DNA of 64,000 bases from Fragilaria radians. Its lineage: Eukaryota; Bacillariophyta; Fragilariophyceae; Fragilariales; Fragilariaceae. How positions within the stretch are numbered: position 1 is the first letter of the stretch; each line of letters begins with the position of its first letter. Where the stretch lies: positions 232,716 to 296,715 of the forward strand of contig CAAAJI010000034.1 in NCBI GenBank assembly GCA_900642245.1, in the 5' to 3' direction. The notes beneath the pieces were generated by a model. The model was not told the DNA's origin and searched no databases. It worked only from the letters and a program-made list of their open reading frames with translations. The position numbers were made by a program, and so were the translations under genes. This document shows, piece after piece, positions 22,837 to 33,785 of the stretch.

Positions 22837-25395
22837 TCAAACCTCACTAATATGTTTCCTTTTATTCTTTGCAGTCCGCATATTGCATTCTCCCCCATGA
22901 TCTGGGTCAGACGCTGTATGGTAAGGTATTCTTCTTCTTATGTTATTAGTGTCTTCCACAGCATTTACTTTAAGGCATACTGTCCCATTATCATTGATTT
23001 GCATGATATCCAATTGACCCATGTACGGAGATTCATACTTGTTCTCTGTCCATCTATTTAATAGCACTTGGACTCCTACACGGTAAGCATGTGGCTCACG
23101 CTTGGGATTCTCTCTTTTATTATTATTTTCATTGCTTTTTTTAATATATTCCCAATTGCCTGTGTGTTGCATGATAAAGATCATATCCGTTCCAAACACA
23201 AGCTGTCCTGGAGTACTTTGAAGACTCGTATCAAGCATGGATCTAACTGCAAACGCAATTGCACTTAAGATTCCTTTCCATAGATTGTCTTCATCCATAT
23301 AGCTACTTTCTAACTCAAACTCTCTCCACAATTGCATTTGCTTGTGGGTTTCTAACCGTTATTGGTTTTCCTTTTATTCCATAGTCATTTTTGATCATTG
23401 ACTGGAAGTCTTTGCCTATAAACTCACTACCTCTGTCATAAGCCACGGATATCTTGAGAACCTTTCTCTTTCAGCTATGTTGGCTACTGTTATAGATCTT
23501 TTATCATAGTACTGGTGTTTTTTGAACCAACCAGTTGCTGGGTCAATCATTGTGACACAATTGCATATATGATCATTTTTCCTTTTCTATGAATTGTACA
23601 TGGTCCTATTAAGTCAATACACATTTTGTCCCAAGGGCTAGTTTCTGCCTCTTTTAGTGATAGCCATCCATATTTTTACTTTACGCTTGTTTCTTTGGCA
23701 ATTTGGGCATGTTTGAACATAGGTTGTGATCTGGTCTCTCATTTTGGGCCAATATAAGTGTTGTGAAATAGTTTCTTCTGTTCTATTAATTCCTGGGTGA
23801 CACAGGGTAATGTGATACCAATCAAATACATGTTGTTGTAAATGTTTTGGAACTACTACTTTATTCTTGCAGCATATAAGTGATCTAATGTTTCCTCCCC
23901 CATGAAAGTATTTTATTTATACTTACTAGTATTATTTGAAAGTTCTTTCTTTAACTGTGGATCATGCTTCTGCAGTAGTTCCAAATGTTCATAAGTCAGG
24001 GGGTGTTAGTCATATTTATCTGTATTCTTGTTTTTGTATTCATGACAGTCAACAAGAGCATAGAATGATTCTTGGGAATCCTCATAGAATGTGGAGGTTA
24101 GGGGTAAACAACTAAGCACATCAGCTGCAACATTGTTTTCCCCTTTTATATCTTGTAGATCATGAGAGTATTCTTATATGAAGAATCTCCATCTCATAAC
24201 TCTATCAGAGTTGAAATTTTTGTATGTTAAATTTGCATGATCTGTGTGTACAATTATTTGTTGTCCTAATAGAATATTCCTAATTTCTTTAAGTGTTTCC
24301 ACAATGGAAAGTAATTCCAGTTCTGTGGTGGTATACCGGGTCTGTGCCGGGTTTAATTTTCTGCTACAGAAGGCCACAGGTCTTCCCTCTTGTGAAATAG
24401 AAGCTTCTAACTGAACTGTGCTTGCATCTGTAGGTGTTTTAAATGACTCTCAAAGGTATCTTTTGACACTACTAAGAGATCATCGAGGTAAGCTCCGGAA
24501 AATTCCAGACCAAAGATCTATTAGCTCATTTTCTCTTGGAAAATGTCCGGGCTATTACAATAATCCCATGGGAAGTCTCAAATACTCGTATTTACCGAGG
24601 GTAATACCACAGAACAGAGGCTAGGTGCATACGGAGTTAGTCCTATGTGATAGTAACCCATGTTTATATTGAATGATATTGCAAGATAGAATCCTTCTAA
24701 TTTTTGCAGGAGATCGCTTATTTTAGGTATTGGAAATTGTTTTCTTTTTACCCTCTTGTTTAATTCTCTCAAACCAGCTAGAGATCTTACAGTTTGTCTG
24801 GCATAGCTACAGTAAACATGGGGCATGCCCATTAAGATNNNNNNNNNNNNNNNNNNNNNNNNNNNNNNNNNNNNNNNNNNNNNNNNNNNNNNNNNNNNNN
24901 NNNNNNNNNNNNNNNNNNNNNNNNNNNNNNNNNNNNNNNNNNNNNNNNNNNNNNNNNNNNNNNNNNNNNNNNNNNNNNNNNNNNNNNNNNNNNNNNNNNN
25001 NNNNNNNNNNNNNNNNNNNNNNNNNNNNNNNNNNNNNNNNNNNNNNNNNNNNNNNNNNNNNNNNNNNNNNNNNNNNNNNNNNNNNNNNNNNNNNNNNNNN
25101 NNNNNNNNNNNNNNNNNNNNNNNNNNNNNNNGTATTTACTTTCCACTGTGTTCTGAATTCTTTCAGCATCTGTGGTTAAAGGGTCTTGAGCAAACAATAA
25201 CTCTTGTTCAAACTCCTCTGTTGCTTTGTCAACTGGTTGCATTGGAATTGAGGCATTATCCCATCATACTTCAGCGTGCTTTTGTAGTCCACCTTGCGTT
25301 CTTTTCTTTAGTGGCTTTTAATGTTTTTACTAAGCTATGGTGAATCAAGGATGCTGCGCACCCCGAGTCAAGCAAGTTTCTCATGTTTTCCCAGA
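22837..25395 (-). pseudogene. Gypsy Pol remnant (protease, RT, RNase H, integrase)
   Basis: Blocks in minus-strand order: a retropepsin-like NLLDSGCAASLIHHSLVK (about 25300-25385); RT entry LRELNKRVKRKQFPIP then NINMGYYHIGLTP (24578-24832); RNase H with AFCSRKLNPAQTRYTTTELE and IIVHTDHANL (24174-24377); the integrase zinc-finger tail CPNCQRNKRKVK (about 23680); part of the core RNPQANA (about 23340); and the C-terminal region with STPGQLVFGTDMIF (22837-23337). Frameshifts and stops separate the blocks. The RT catalytic YxDD part is not preserved in a readable frame. Confidence 0.82.
24839..25131. other. Assembly gap (293 N)
   Basis: Run of N inside the gypsy element, between the RT start and the protease region. 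Confidence 1.
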
Positions 25396-27425
25396 GGATT
25401 TTGAGTGCAGGTTGGCAATTGTAAATAAGCACTCTTTTCCGTAGGCCGTTTTAATCGCACTATTAGTTTGATTATTAAACCTATGGGTTTTGTTAGGACG
25501 TTGAATAATTGATGTTGGACCCTACTGTCTGATCCAACGGTTTAATCAAACATATTTCAATTTCCTTTGGTAATTCTTAATGTAAACTATTCTGAGGTTA
25601 GTGGGTTCAAACCTCACTAATATGCTTCCTTTTATTCTTTGCAGTCCGCATATTGCACATACTGAATGGAGAGCTAGGCATAACAGTCAACAGAGATTCA
25701 AGAAACCTTGTCTGGCTATCATCTCTGAGAAGGACTATGTGGACCGTTGAAAGGAAGATCAACCTCTTCTATGTGAAATTCGTCAAGAAGGCTTTCATGA
25801 CACGAGCTTGAATGTTTTTTGGTATGAACCTGTTCTGTATTTAGATACAGTTGCTAAGCTTCCTGAAAGGACTGAAAGGCCTGGATTCTTTTTAGAATTT
25901 TCAGATAATGTTGGAGATGCACTGACATTCGAGATCATAAAGAACGGCTTAAGTACTGTGAGAGCAGATGCTGTACATAGAAATAAGTGTCTCATATTCA
26001 AGTCAGACGTACAGGAGATATAGGAGGTTAGATAGTACAGATCAAGAAAGCCTAATGATGGTATTTTCAACAGAACTAGATCTTGAACAAAATGTTGGTG
26101 ACAGGACAAGGTTTAAGTACATATCATGTGCACCTCAAACATAAATGGTGACTTCTTCCCATTGTATGATGCTATCAAGTTTCAAAATCAGAGTAACATT
26201 AAAGACGTCGTTTTTTAGTCCTCTGAAGATAAGGGAGTTAATAATGCTCTGCGGAGATCGAAAGTAGAAAAATTACTTTCTATTTCAGAAAATTATGAAA
26301 AGCTACTCTTGTTTTCCTAATCATACAAGAGTGGAGTCTTGAATGACTATTTTTGTTATTATGATATTGTTTTAGATCAGCCTATTTTTTAGGATGAATT
26401 ATTGTATCCAGATTATTCTGGTCAGTCAAAATATCTGTTTGCTTTTTTTACTTAGATTGATATATGTAAATCATGTTATGCTTCATGAAACACATTTGAT
26501 TTATTATCGCCTAAATTTTAGAGATCTAGGATTAGTATCATCTAAAATTTGTAAACAGAAACAGCAGCCATTGTTCTTTTCAGTTGTTGTTGTTTTAGAT
26601 GTGCTGTTAAAGCTGATATCTTCATCGTTTATATTTGGATGTACTAACAACAATGGACGTCTCCTAGTGTTGGTAAAAAATAACAGCTTCTTGAATTAAT
26701 GCGCTTCTAGTTAATTTTCTGTGTTAACTATAATAATAAAGGGTTATCTTCTAGTATTATGAATACAGAACAGATAATAGTGTCCAACAAAAGTGCTTTG
26801 TAGTATGTAATGACTTAATTTATTCACAGTTATGGGTAAGCGTCTTTGCCCTATGTCTTAGCAACCTTAACTTATAATATCATATGCAAGAGACCAGAAA
26901 TTGTTAGACAAGAGTCCATTTTGCCATCTAATTCCGTACTGCAAGGCTAAACCACCTCTGGATATAGCCAAGATATACAATATTGCATCAAGTCCAACAA
27001 CTGCTGAGTACAAAATTGGAATTCAAGTCCCAAGAGGAATCAATAATGTCACTAGTTTAGATAGGAAGCATAAAAGTAATCTTTGGTAAGAGGCAATAGA
27101 AACAAAACTTAAGTACCTTACTGAGTATTAACATGTATTGTACTTGATCAGGGGAGTCCCAAGGGATACCAGAAGATTCCATATCACATAGTATTTGATT
27201 ATGATTTAAGGTACAAGGCAAGACTGGTTGCAGGTGGTAATTGGACTGTCAATGAAAAGGAACAGATTTATTCAGGTGTTGTACGCATGGATACTATCAG
27301 AATCGGATTTTTCCTGGAGGAACTGTATGGATTCTCATGCTGCACATGTGGCATTGCATATTCTTCTCTACGGTGAGACATAGAAATAACATAATGACAA
27401 ATAATAATCTATTATGGATTGCCTT

Positions 27426-27549
27426 TGCTCTAAGCTGCTCTAAGAGTCTATACATAAATTATGATCTAATAAATTTACTTTTACATTACATCTTTTGTGA
27501 ACTTTCCATCGACCACATAGTCTCTTTAACTTACGTGTTAGATTCAACA
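27426..27549 (-). repeat. Copia-type LTR fragment, relative of 6095-6234
   Basis: Shares TGCTCTAAGCTGCTCTAAGAG at one end and CTTACGTGTTAGATTCAACA at the other with the fragment inside the hAT element, with internal divergence. It interrupts Copia RT sequence and may be a solo LTR. Confidence 0.5.
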
Positions 27550-27689
27550 CTTAGCCTCTAGGCTTATGTGATCTTAGATTCATGACTTAGATTCATGAAT
27601 CGTGAATCTTGATAGACTCCCCTTTGTTACTTGGGAGTCTGTAGTTATTCCCACCGTATTGATATGTTGGTCCTGAAAAGATATTAAAT

Positions 27690-28075
27690 GATTTTCTTCA
27701 TTTATAAGCAACATTAAGCATCACTAAATTCATATAAGGCTATGTCTCAATTGAATTCGTGGAAGATATAGAAAGAATAGTTAACGATGCAACATATTCT
27801 AGATTTAGATGAGTAAATACAAGAATATTGTTTCTAGTATTATTTACTCTGTACTAACGATAACTTTGCTTGTTACAAGAGCTGTTTGTACTATTCATCC
27901 ATCACAACTAGATATTATAACAATTCTCTCCATTTATAAGCAATAGTTATGCCTCACTAAGTTTATTATAGTAAACTTGTGATCAATACAGAATAGGACA
28001 GTTTACTTGTCACTATCCATAGGTAGATGAGTAAATATAAGGATATGTTAATCCTACTACTATTTGTTGCATTTG
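27690..28075 (+). repeat. Pair of diverged direct repeats, possibly LTR pieces
   Basis: 27690-27850 and 27925-28075 share CATTTATAAGCAA, a CATCACTAA/CCTCACTAA block, and TAGATGAGTAAATA followed by A-rich sequence and a TAxTATTT block. They separate two parts of the Copia RT (about 27340 and 28090), so they are an insertion in that element. Confidence 0.4.
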
Positions 28076-28559
28076 GATAAATGTTTTAGGAAGGTTTGAT
28101 ATTGCTTATGCCACATCAGCTATGAATAGATTCAATATGGCATCGAGAGGAGGACATCTGAAGGCTGTTAAGAGGATTTTGGCTTACCTAAAGACATTTT
28201 CAAAGGGGAAAGTCATCATTGACGCGTCCTATCCAAGTCACTCTGAATATCCTGCTGAAGACCATCCTAATTGGAAAGACTTCCACCCAGATGCTGAAGA
28301 AGAGATATCAAATGACCTTCCTATGTCAAAGGGACCAAAGTCCGCATGACTGTTTATGTCAATGCTGACCATGTACATGACTTAGAGACTAGATGGTCAA
28401 CCGCAGGTATCCCTTTAAATAATACGCTTCATGCTTAGGACATTAGGTGTTGACTTAAAAGGAAAAACGTTGATGTTAGGTGACAATATGTCTCTGTAGT
28501 TCTAAATGGATCAGTGGATACAGAAAAAGGGACCTCATAGGATCTTTACCCAAGTCAGT

Positions 28560-30309
28560 TAGATCATTTCCAAGGCGACATCCTACACACCTTGCTGTTG
28601 AAATATGAATCCCTATTTGAAGGCACACTTGGTACCGTACCAGGAGTTCCCTACATCATCCCAATATATCAGGATGCTAACCCTTTTGCATCTAAGCTAT
28701 TTAATATTCCTCATGTACAAATTGAAGCTATTATTACAGAATTAAAAAGGTTGATAAAAATTGGAGTGATTATACCTGATGTCGATTCACAATGGGCACC
28801 CCCTGGACTGCAGAATGTCGAGAAGCTTTCAAAAAGACAAATGCTGCAATGTCACTTTGGGTTACTTCAGCTTATCCTGACTAGACAAAACCATTCCATA
28901 TTAAACGGAAGTATCTAAGGTCCAACTTGGAGGCTTTATTTCTAAAGAAAATTAACCACTTGCTTTAAATCCCGCAAGCGTCATCAACCCCAACTCAATT
29001 ACTACACAATTGAACAAGAACTACTGTCCTTTGTTGGAATTCTAAGTGAGGTTTGAGACATAATTCTGGGCACAACATCGTGATCTACACTGATTACAAA
29101 CATTTGTCATTCTCCAATGTTTTTGCTAATGCACTTTCCCCCTTACCACGATCAGTATCGTGTTCCACAGAGGAGCGATTTGCTGCAATTCAATGTGACC
29201 CTTTGGATGATTGTCCGGTTTCTTTTGCCTTCAATTCCGACTTTCAGCTGGAAGACAAGAAATTAAAATCAAGTTTGATCTACAACCATGAGAAGCATGA
29301 CTCTCGTGTGATGCATCATTCCAAGTTATTCCTGATGAACTTCAACAATGCTTCACAAAATTATACCATAATAGGCTAAATCACCCGGGGGTGACACAAC
29401 CCTCCAAACCATTCAACAATTTATGGTATGGCCCAAGATGTAACCTTCTATAGAGAAGTATGTCAATAAGTGTGGAATTTGTCAGATTTTTAAGCGCTCT
29501 ACCAAAAGCATCCCAATTGTTGTGCTATGGTTTGAGGTAAATATTGATCACATTGGCCCTTACTCTCAATCTTATCACCCTCCTGCTGGCAAGTACTATG
29601 TATTATCTATCATCAATCTAGCAACCTCTTGGGTTGAGTTGTTTCCGCCTAATCTTACTTCAGCAACAACACGTACAGCATTTGACACCCAAGGGTTGTG
29701 TAGATTCCCACGCCCTTGTAAGTGTTGTATTAATGATCAAGGCAATGCCTTCACGTTCCGAGAATTCCAAGAGCTGTTCTCTTCCTATGGTATTGTCCCA
29801 AGCCCAACTACAGTTCAAAACACACAGGCAAACTCCATTCTTGAATGTATTCATCAAGTTATTGGCAACATGATTTGTACTAGCAATCAGTCTGAATCAC
29901 CTTGGATTGACCTTCTTCCAGCATTGGCACTTGCCCTTTGTGGTACCTTCCATACCACCCTTCAAGTTACACCATGCCATCTTGTGTTTGGAAGGGATTT
30001 CATATTGGATGCTTCCTTTACAGCAAATTGGTCTGCTATTGCAAGCACCGTCAATCTCAAATTGACAATGCTAGCGAGAATCAATCTTGCATTGCCCATT
30101 CCTATGCTGTAGGTGGCATGGTTCCCATTCAACTTAAGAATCACATCTTGCCTAAGCTAACACACCTTACTGATAGTCCTTACAGGGCTGTTGCAGTGAA
30201 CTTCGATCACACTGTAGTTATTCTACACGGGTCTTATGCAGTGACTATTAATATTTGTTATTTAACCCCTTATGCCATGGCTACCCACAAATTACCTTCA
30301 GTAGACTGA
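28560..30309 (+). pseudogene. Ty3/gypsy Pol remnant, plus strand
   Basis: 28592-28815 reads the RT entry (LLLKYESLFEGTLG, then ITELKRLIKIGVIIP, then QWAPPG). About 28970-29080 has the RNase H block NYYTIEQELLSFVG. 29522-30112 is the integrase core, with candidate DDE positions in VNIDHIGPYS, INDQGNAFTF and NTQANSILECIH, then TPCHLVFGRDFILD. Stops and frameshifts occur between RT, RNase H and integrase, and much of the RT is deleted. Opposite in orientation to the gypsy element at 22.5-25.7 kb. LTRs were not identified. Confidence 0.82.
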
Positions 30310-30968
30310 TGATCCAAGTGCAATTGGATGATTATCACATTACATAGCACACAATTCGGACCCTACACCATACTTCATGTTGTATCAAGAAGAGTATTTC
30401 TTGAAGTTTAGTTTTAGCTTTCATCTCTATAAAATCACTTACCTTCTCCAAACAAAGCTTAGTTCATCAAAGACTCATTTGCTAGATTGGCTTTTAAATC
30501 ATTGCCTTGAGCCAATGGTAAATGAATTATGATGTTGTATATCAACAGTATGTCTTTGAAAGATTTTTTTAATGAGGCGATTTTGTCATGTGTGAACTCT
30601 TAGATCTTATTCAAGTCAAAAGTCAAGTGGAGCCTTTGCATGTAATTGCTTGAATAACTGCACATCATTCTCCGTTTTCTCATTCTTTATTAGTGTAAAC
30701 AGTGCTTTCCTCGCCCTAGCACATTCATCTTGCTGAATCCACATAGTCTCGATTTTGACCACCCCTGACATGACTGTTGGAGAGACCACATTGCCATTGT
30801 TGTATGTGGCATTGTCGTTCAGCATAATAGATGTGCTTGACGGACGTTGTTTAAACATCTTCTTCTAAGTAAGGCCCTCAAGACATATTTGTTGCGCCAG
30901 CCTAACCTTGAGATAACAATTAAAAGTCGTCGACATGATAACGAAACGTTTACCAGTCAAGACTCAGA
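30310..30968. other. Intergenic, no gene seen
   Basis: AT-rich. The minus-strand frame at 30616-30858 has no recognisable motif. No other feature supported. Confidence 0.4.
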
Positions 30969-31148
30969 TCTTTCACGACTAGAAAACTAGAATAGTTTTT
31001 CATGTCATCCTTGAATTAGAAGAGAGTCTTTCACGACTAGAAAACTAAAATTGTTTTTCATCTCTTATTTGAATTAGAAAAGAATAGTAGTTGAGTCTAT
31101 CACGACTAGAAAACTAAAATAGTGTTTCATCTCATCCTTGAACTAGAA
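30969..31148 (+). repeat. Three tandem ~55-bp units upstream of M11 copy B
   Basis: Units start at 30969, 31027 and 31096; each contains TCTxTCACGACTAGAAAACT, an A-rich block, TTTCATxTC and GAATTAGAA (or GAACTAGAA). Spacing is 58 and 69 bases. The last unit ends about 95 bases before the start codon of M11 copy B, and the array is not present upstream of copy A, so it may be promoter sequence specific to copy B. Confidence 0.8.
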
Positions 31149-31243
31149 AAGAAAGTATTACTTCTTCATTAGAAAGTATTAGTTCTCACTTGATCGCGCA
31201 AAGAGTAGATTGTTACGCCGAATAAAACATAAATTCGATTAAC

Positions 31244-33389
31244 ATGAATGTGAATCTAACTCTCCACTTAATCTTGGCTCTATACCTAGGTGCTTACCAA
31301 ACTGTAAGTCATGAGATTGTTTCCGAATGTTTAAATTGACCTTTTAGTCAATATACTGATGCATGTAATTTTTGGGGCATGTTCATCTTAATCAATAGAG
31401 CGGACAAGACGACCGCCATGTTGAAAGGAGAGCTAGGCCCAATAGTCAACGGAGATTTAATAAACCTTGCCTGGTTATCGTCGCTGAGAAGGACTATGAA
31501 GACAATCGAAAGGAAGAGCAACCACTCCTATGTGAAATTCGTGGAGAAGACCGTCATGGCGCAAACTTGAGGTTTGTTCGAATTAAGGGACTCAAGACTT
31601 CTTGGGCTAGGAGAAACAATATCATAAGTGGATCGACTACATTCTTTGCTCAGAATGCTGTCATTGACGACGAGAAGAACGAGATTATATTTCCAGCTGG
31701 TGAAGTTGTACAGGTAATGTTATCAGCATCATTGTTGACCTGTCCAATTACGCGAAACACTCATCATCTTGTGCATCAATTGTGGTTATAGCTTGGTAGT
31801 GTTAGTGGATCTATGACTAATTCATTTCGGGACTTAACCGAATCTTCGTATGAAGATAAGAAAAGGAAGTTGATGACTGGAACAAAGAGCGTCCTTGTCA
31901 TTCGAGCCGTTGCAGCGGATAAAGAAACAACAGCATCAGAATCACAGCTATCGAATGACATCTTTGGTACATTTGGAGATTCTGTGACTTTAAAGAGTCA
32001 GTTCAGCGCATGCTCGGATGGGAAACTTCAGTTTAAGCCTCTGACCTCAAACAGGTTGGTGGGAAGCGATGGTGTGTATACCGTAAAGCTTCCTACCACA
32101 TTTGTGTCTAACGTAGCAGACGGTAGTATTCGAGACGCAATGGTCAGTAAAGCACAATCTGATCTTGGAGCACCACTTGACCAAGTTGCAGATTACGTTA
32201 TGCTGTGTCTTCCTCCTGGAACACCTGGAGGATGGGCTGCATATGCCTTCATAAATCATTGGCTGTCAGTTTTCAACGATGATAATTGCAGACATGTATT
32301 TGTTCAAGTGCACGAGATTGGTAAGTCGCGACTGTATTGTCTACTCCAAAAGCCTTAGCCTATTTCCTAATAATACCTTCTAGGTCACAATCTCAACTTA
32401 GGGCATTCGAATGAAGGAACAGAAGAATACGGCGATGGATCAAGTGTCATGGTAAGGTCAACGGAGAGATATCTGCCATCAGAGTTTCTCCTTTTGCTCA
32501 CTTTCTCTTCAACTGGTAGGGACACGGCTGGGCAGATAAGATGTGCTTCAATGGAGCTGAAACATACCAACTCGGATGGTACAGTCAGTATCACGTGGAC
32601 CTTCCTAATAATGGAAGCTTCAATTGGAATGGCAACCTGGTCGGTTTTGCTGAAAAATCAAGCGCAACTTCTGACGATAAGATGATTGTCCGTATCATCA
32701 CCTCCACAACAGATATATACGTTCATTTTAATCGAAAGATTGGGATGAACAGTGATACGTTGGAGGGTGAAGATCAGGTCTTGGTAGTAACGAGGAAAAC
32801 AGGCGTAGACCATTCTGAGAATTCGAATCTTGTGTCTAAAATGGCCACCAATGATGTGTACACCATTCCTGACTTTGACGGAAGCTCTAATTCCTTAGAA
32901 ATCCGAGTTATTTCCATCACCACAACAACTGTGCCTGGACGAGCTGAAATTTCGATCCAGTTTGATGCACCGCCTGCACCGGTGTCGTCACCTGATTTCA
33001 CATCGGAAGAAACGCCTGTCTTTTCGCCTGTAGTGACACCAACTACGGAATTTCCTACTGAATTCCCGACTGCTAAACTAACTGAATTTCCTACTGAATT
33101 TCCCACTGATTTTCCAACTGAATTTCCCACTGAATTTCCCACTGAATTTCCCACACCACTGCCAACTTCACCTCCCACTCGTCGTCGCACCAAAGCCCCG
33201 TCGCCAGCTCCAACCAAGAAAATTCCCAATCGTAGATGCAATTTCAACAGTCTATGCGAATTGGGTGAGGACTGTATGACATGCCCAAATGATTGCAACG
33301 GAAAACGAAATTTTTACTGTTGTATCGGTGGGAAAAAATGCCGTAAGAATAAGTGCGATCATAGTGGACGATTTTGTGCAGTTTATTAA
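31244..33389 (+). CDS. Secreted gametolysin-like (peptidase M11) metalloprotease, copy B
   Basis: Five exons (31244-31303, 31399-31713, 31792-32320, 32384-32451, 32520-33389) encode 613 residues; all four introns are GT-AG and 63-95 bp. Exon 1 is a signal peptide (MNVNLTLHLILALYLGAYQT). HEIGHNLNLGH (residues 299-309) with the downstream DGSSVMG Met-turn region gives the three zinc ligands and catalytic Glu of an M11 metzincin. Residues about 505-545 hold repeated TEFPT units, longer than in copy A, and the last ~50 residues are a Cys-rich module (ELGEDCMTCPNDC). Intact and likely secreted. The exon 2 frame was chosen because it joins exons 1 and 3 without stops; the other long frame there is a shadow. 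Confidence 0.9.
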
Positions 33390-33785
33390 CACGTTATAAA
33401 AACTAACAACCATGTGGATAAGTACTCTATTAAATATGGTATCAACAGCCATACATGGATAGGAGAGAAAAAACTAACAACGTATTCACAATATATTTAC
33501 TGGATGTGAGAGAGTAAGATAATATGGATTATAATTCAAAATAAATGCAAGATATTTGCTTGGGCTGCTTCATGATAATGAAATATATGCTGGATTGGTA
33601 AAATGCCTGGAATAGAAATGTAGCAATTTAAGAAAAATTTGAATTTGTACAAGTGCCGCATGTCATACAATATGGCCAGAACAGCAAAATTTAAGCAATG
33701 GGTTGAGTTCAAAGTATTGTACAAGCGTTCAAGTTACAATGCAGGCAATATCTATTTTTGCATTATTAACCTTTACTTCAATTCT
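33390..33785. other. 3' flank of M11 copy B, no gene seen
   Basis: AT-rich, no coding evidence. Confidence 0.4.

Larger units (their letters stand above)
22499..25657 (-). mobile_element. Ty3/gypsy LTR retrotransposon inserted in the M11 pseudogene
   Basis: Direct repeats at about 22657-22887 and 25402-25657 (shared blocks TTAGTGGGTTCAAACCTCAC and TTTGCAGTCCGCATATTGCA) are read as LTRs; the left one may begin near 22499. The interior is on the minus strand in gypsy order from right to left: protease DSG box, RT, RNase H, integrase. The right LTR is followed almost directly by the protease, so gag and part of that LTR appear deleted. Part of the interior is a 293-base gap. M11 sequence abuts both ends with a shared CAT, but no clean target duplication is visible. 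Confidence 0.78.
22319..25815 (+). pseudogene. M11 protease, third copy, 5' part split by a retrotransposon
   Basis: 22319-22378 matches exon 1 of M11 copies A and B but acquires a stop (LQLILAL then TGA). It is followed by the intron-1 donor GTAAGTCATGAGATTG and, at 22477, the start of exon 2 (AGCGGACAAGGCA). Homology stops near 22498 and resumes near 25658 (GGAGAGCTAGG) through about 25815, reading RFKKPCLAIISEKDY and QPLLCEIR in the same frame as exon 2, with a TGA after YVDR. The intervening sequence is a gypsy element. Exons 3-5 are absent; sequence after 25815 switches to Copia integrase. This is a dead gene fragment. Confidence 0.85.
25826..28440 (+). pseudogene. Decayed Copia polyprotein (integrase end, RT, RNase H start)
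   Basis: About 25860-26010 reads RPGFFLEFSDNVGDALTFEI, the integrase C-terminal block of diatom Copia elements. About 26960-27340 has GIQVPRGINNVTSLDRKHKS, then after a stop YQKIPYHIVFDY and ARLVAGGNWTVNEKEQIYSG, the RT N-terminus. About 28100-28430 has AYATSAMNRFNMASRGGHLK and AYLKTFSKGKVIID, the RT/RNase H connection, then TVYVNADHVHDL. Between these lie LTR-like insertions. Many stops and frame changes; not functional. Confidence 0.8.

Noticed and set aside
22835..22853. tRNA gene suggested by GGTTCAAACC
   Set aside because: No acceptor, D or anticodon stem can be drawn around it, and the sequence recurs within both LTRs.
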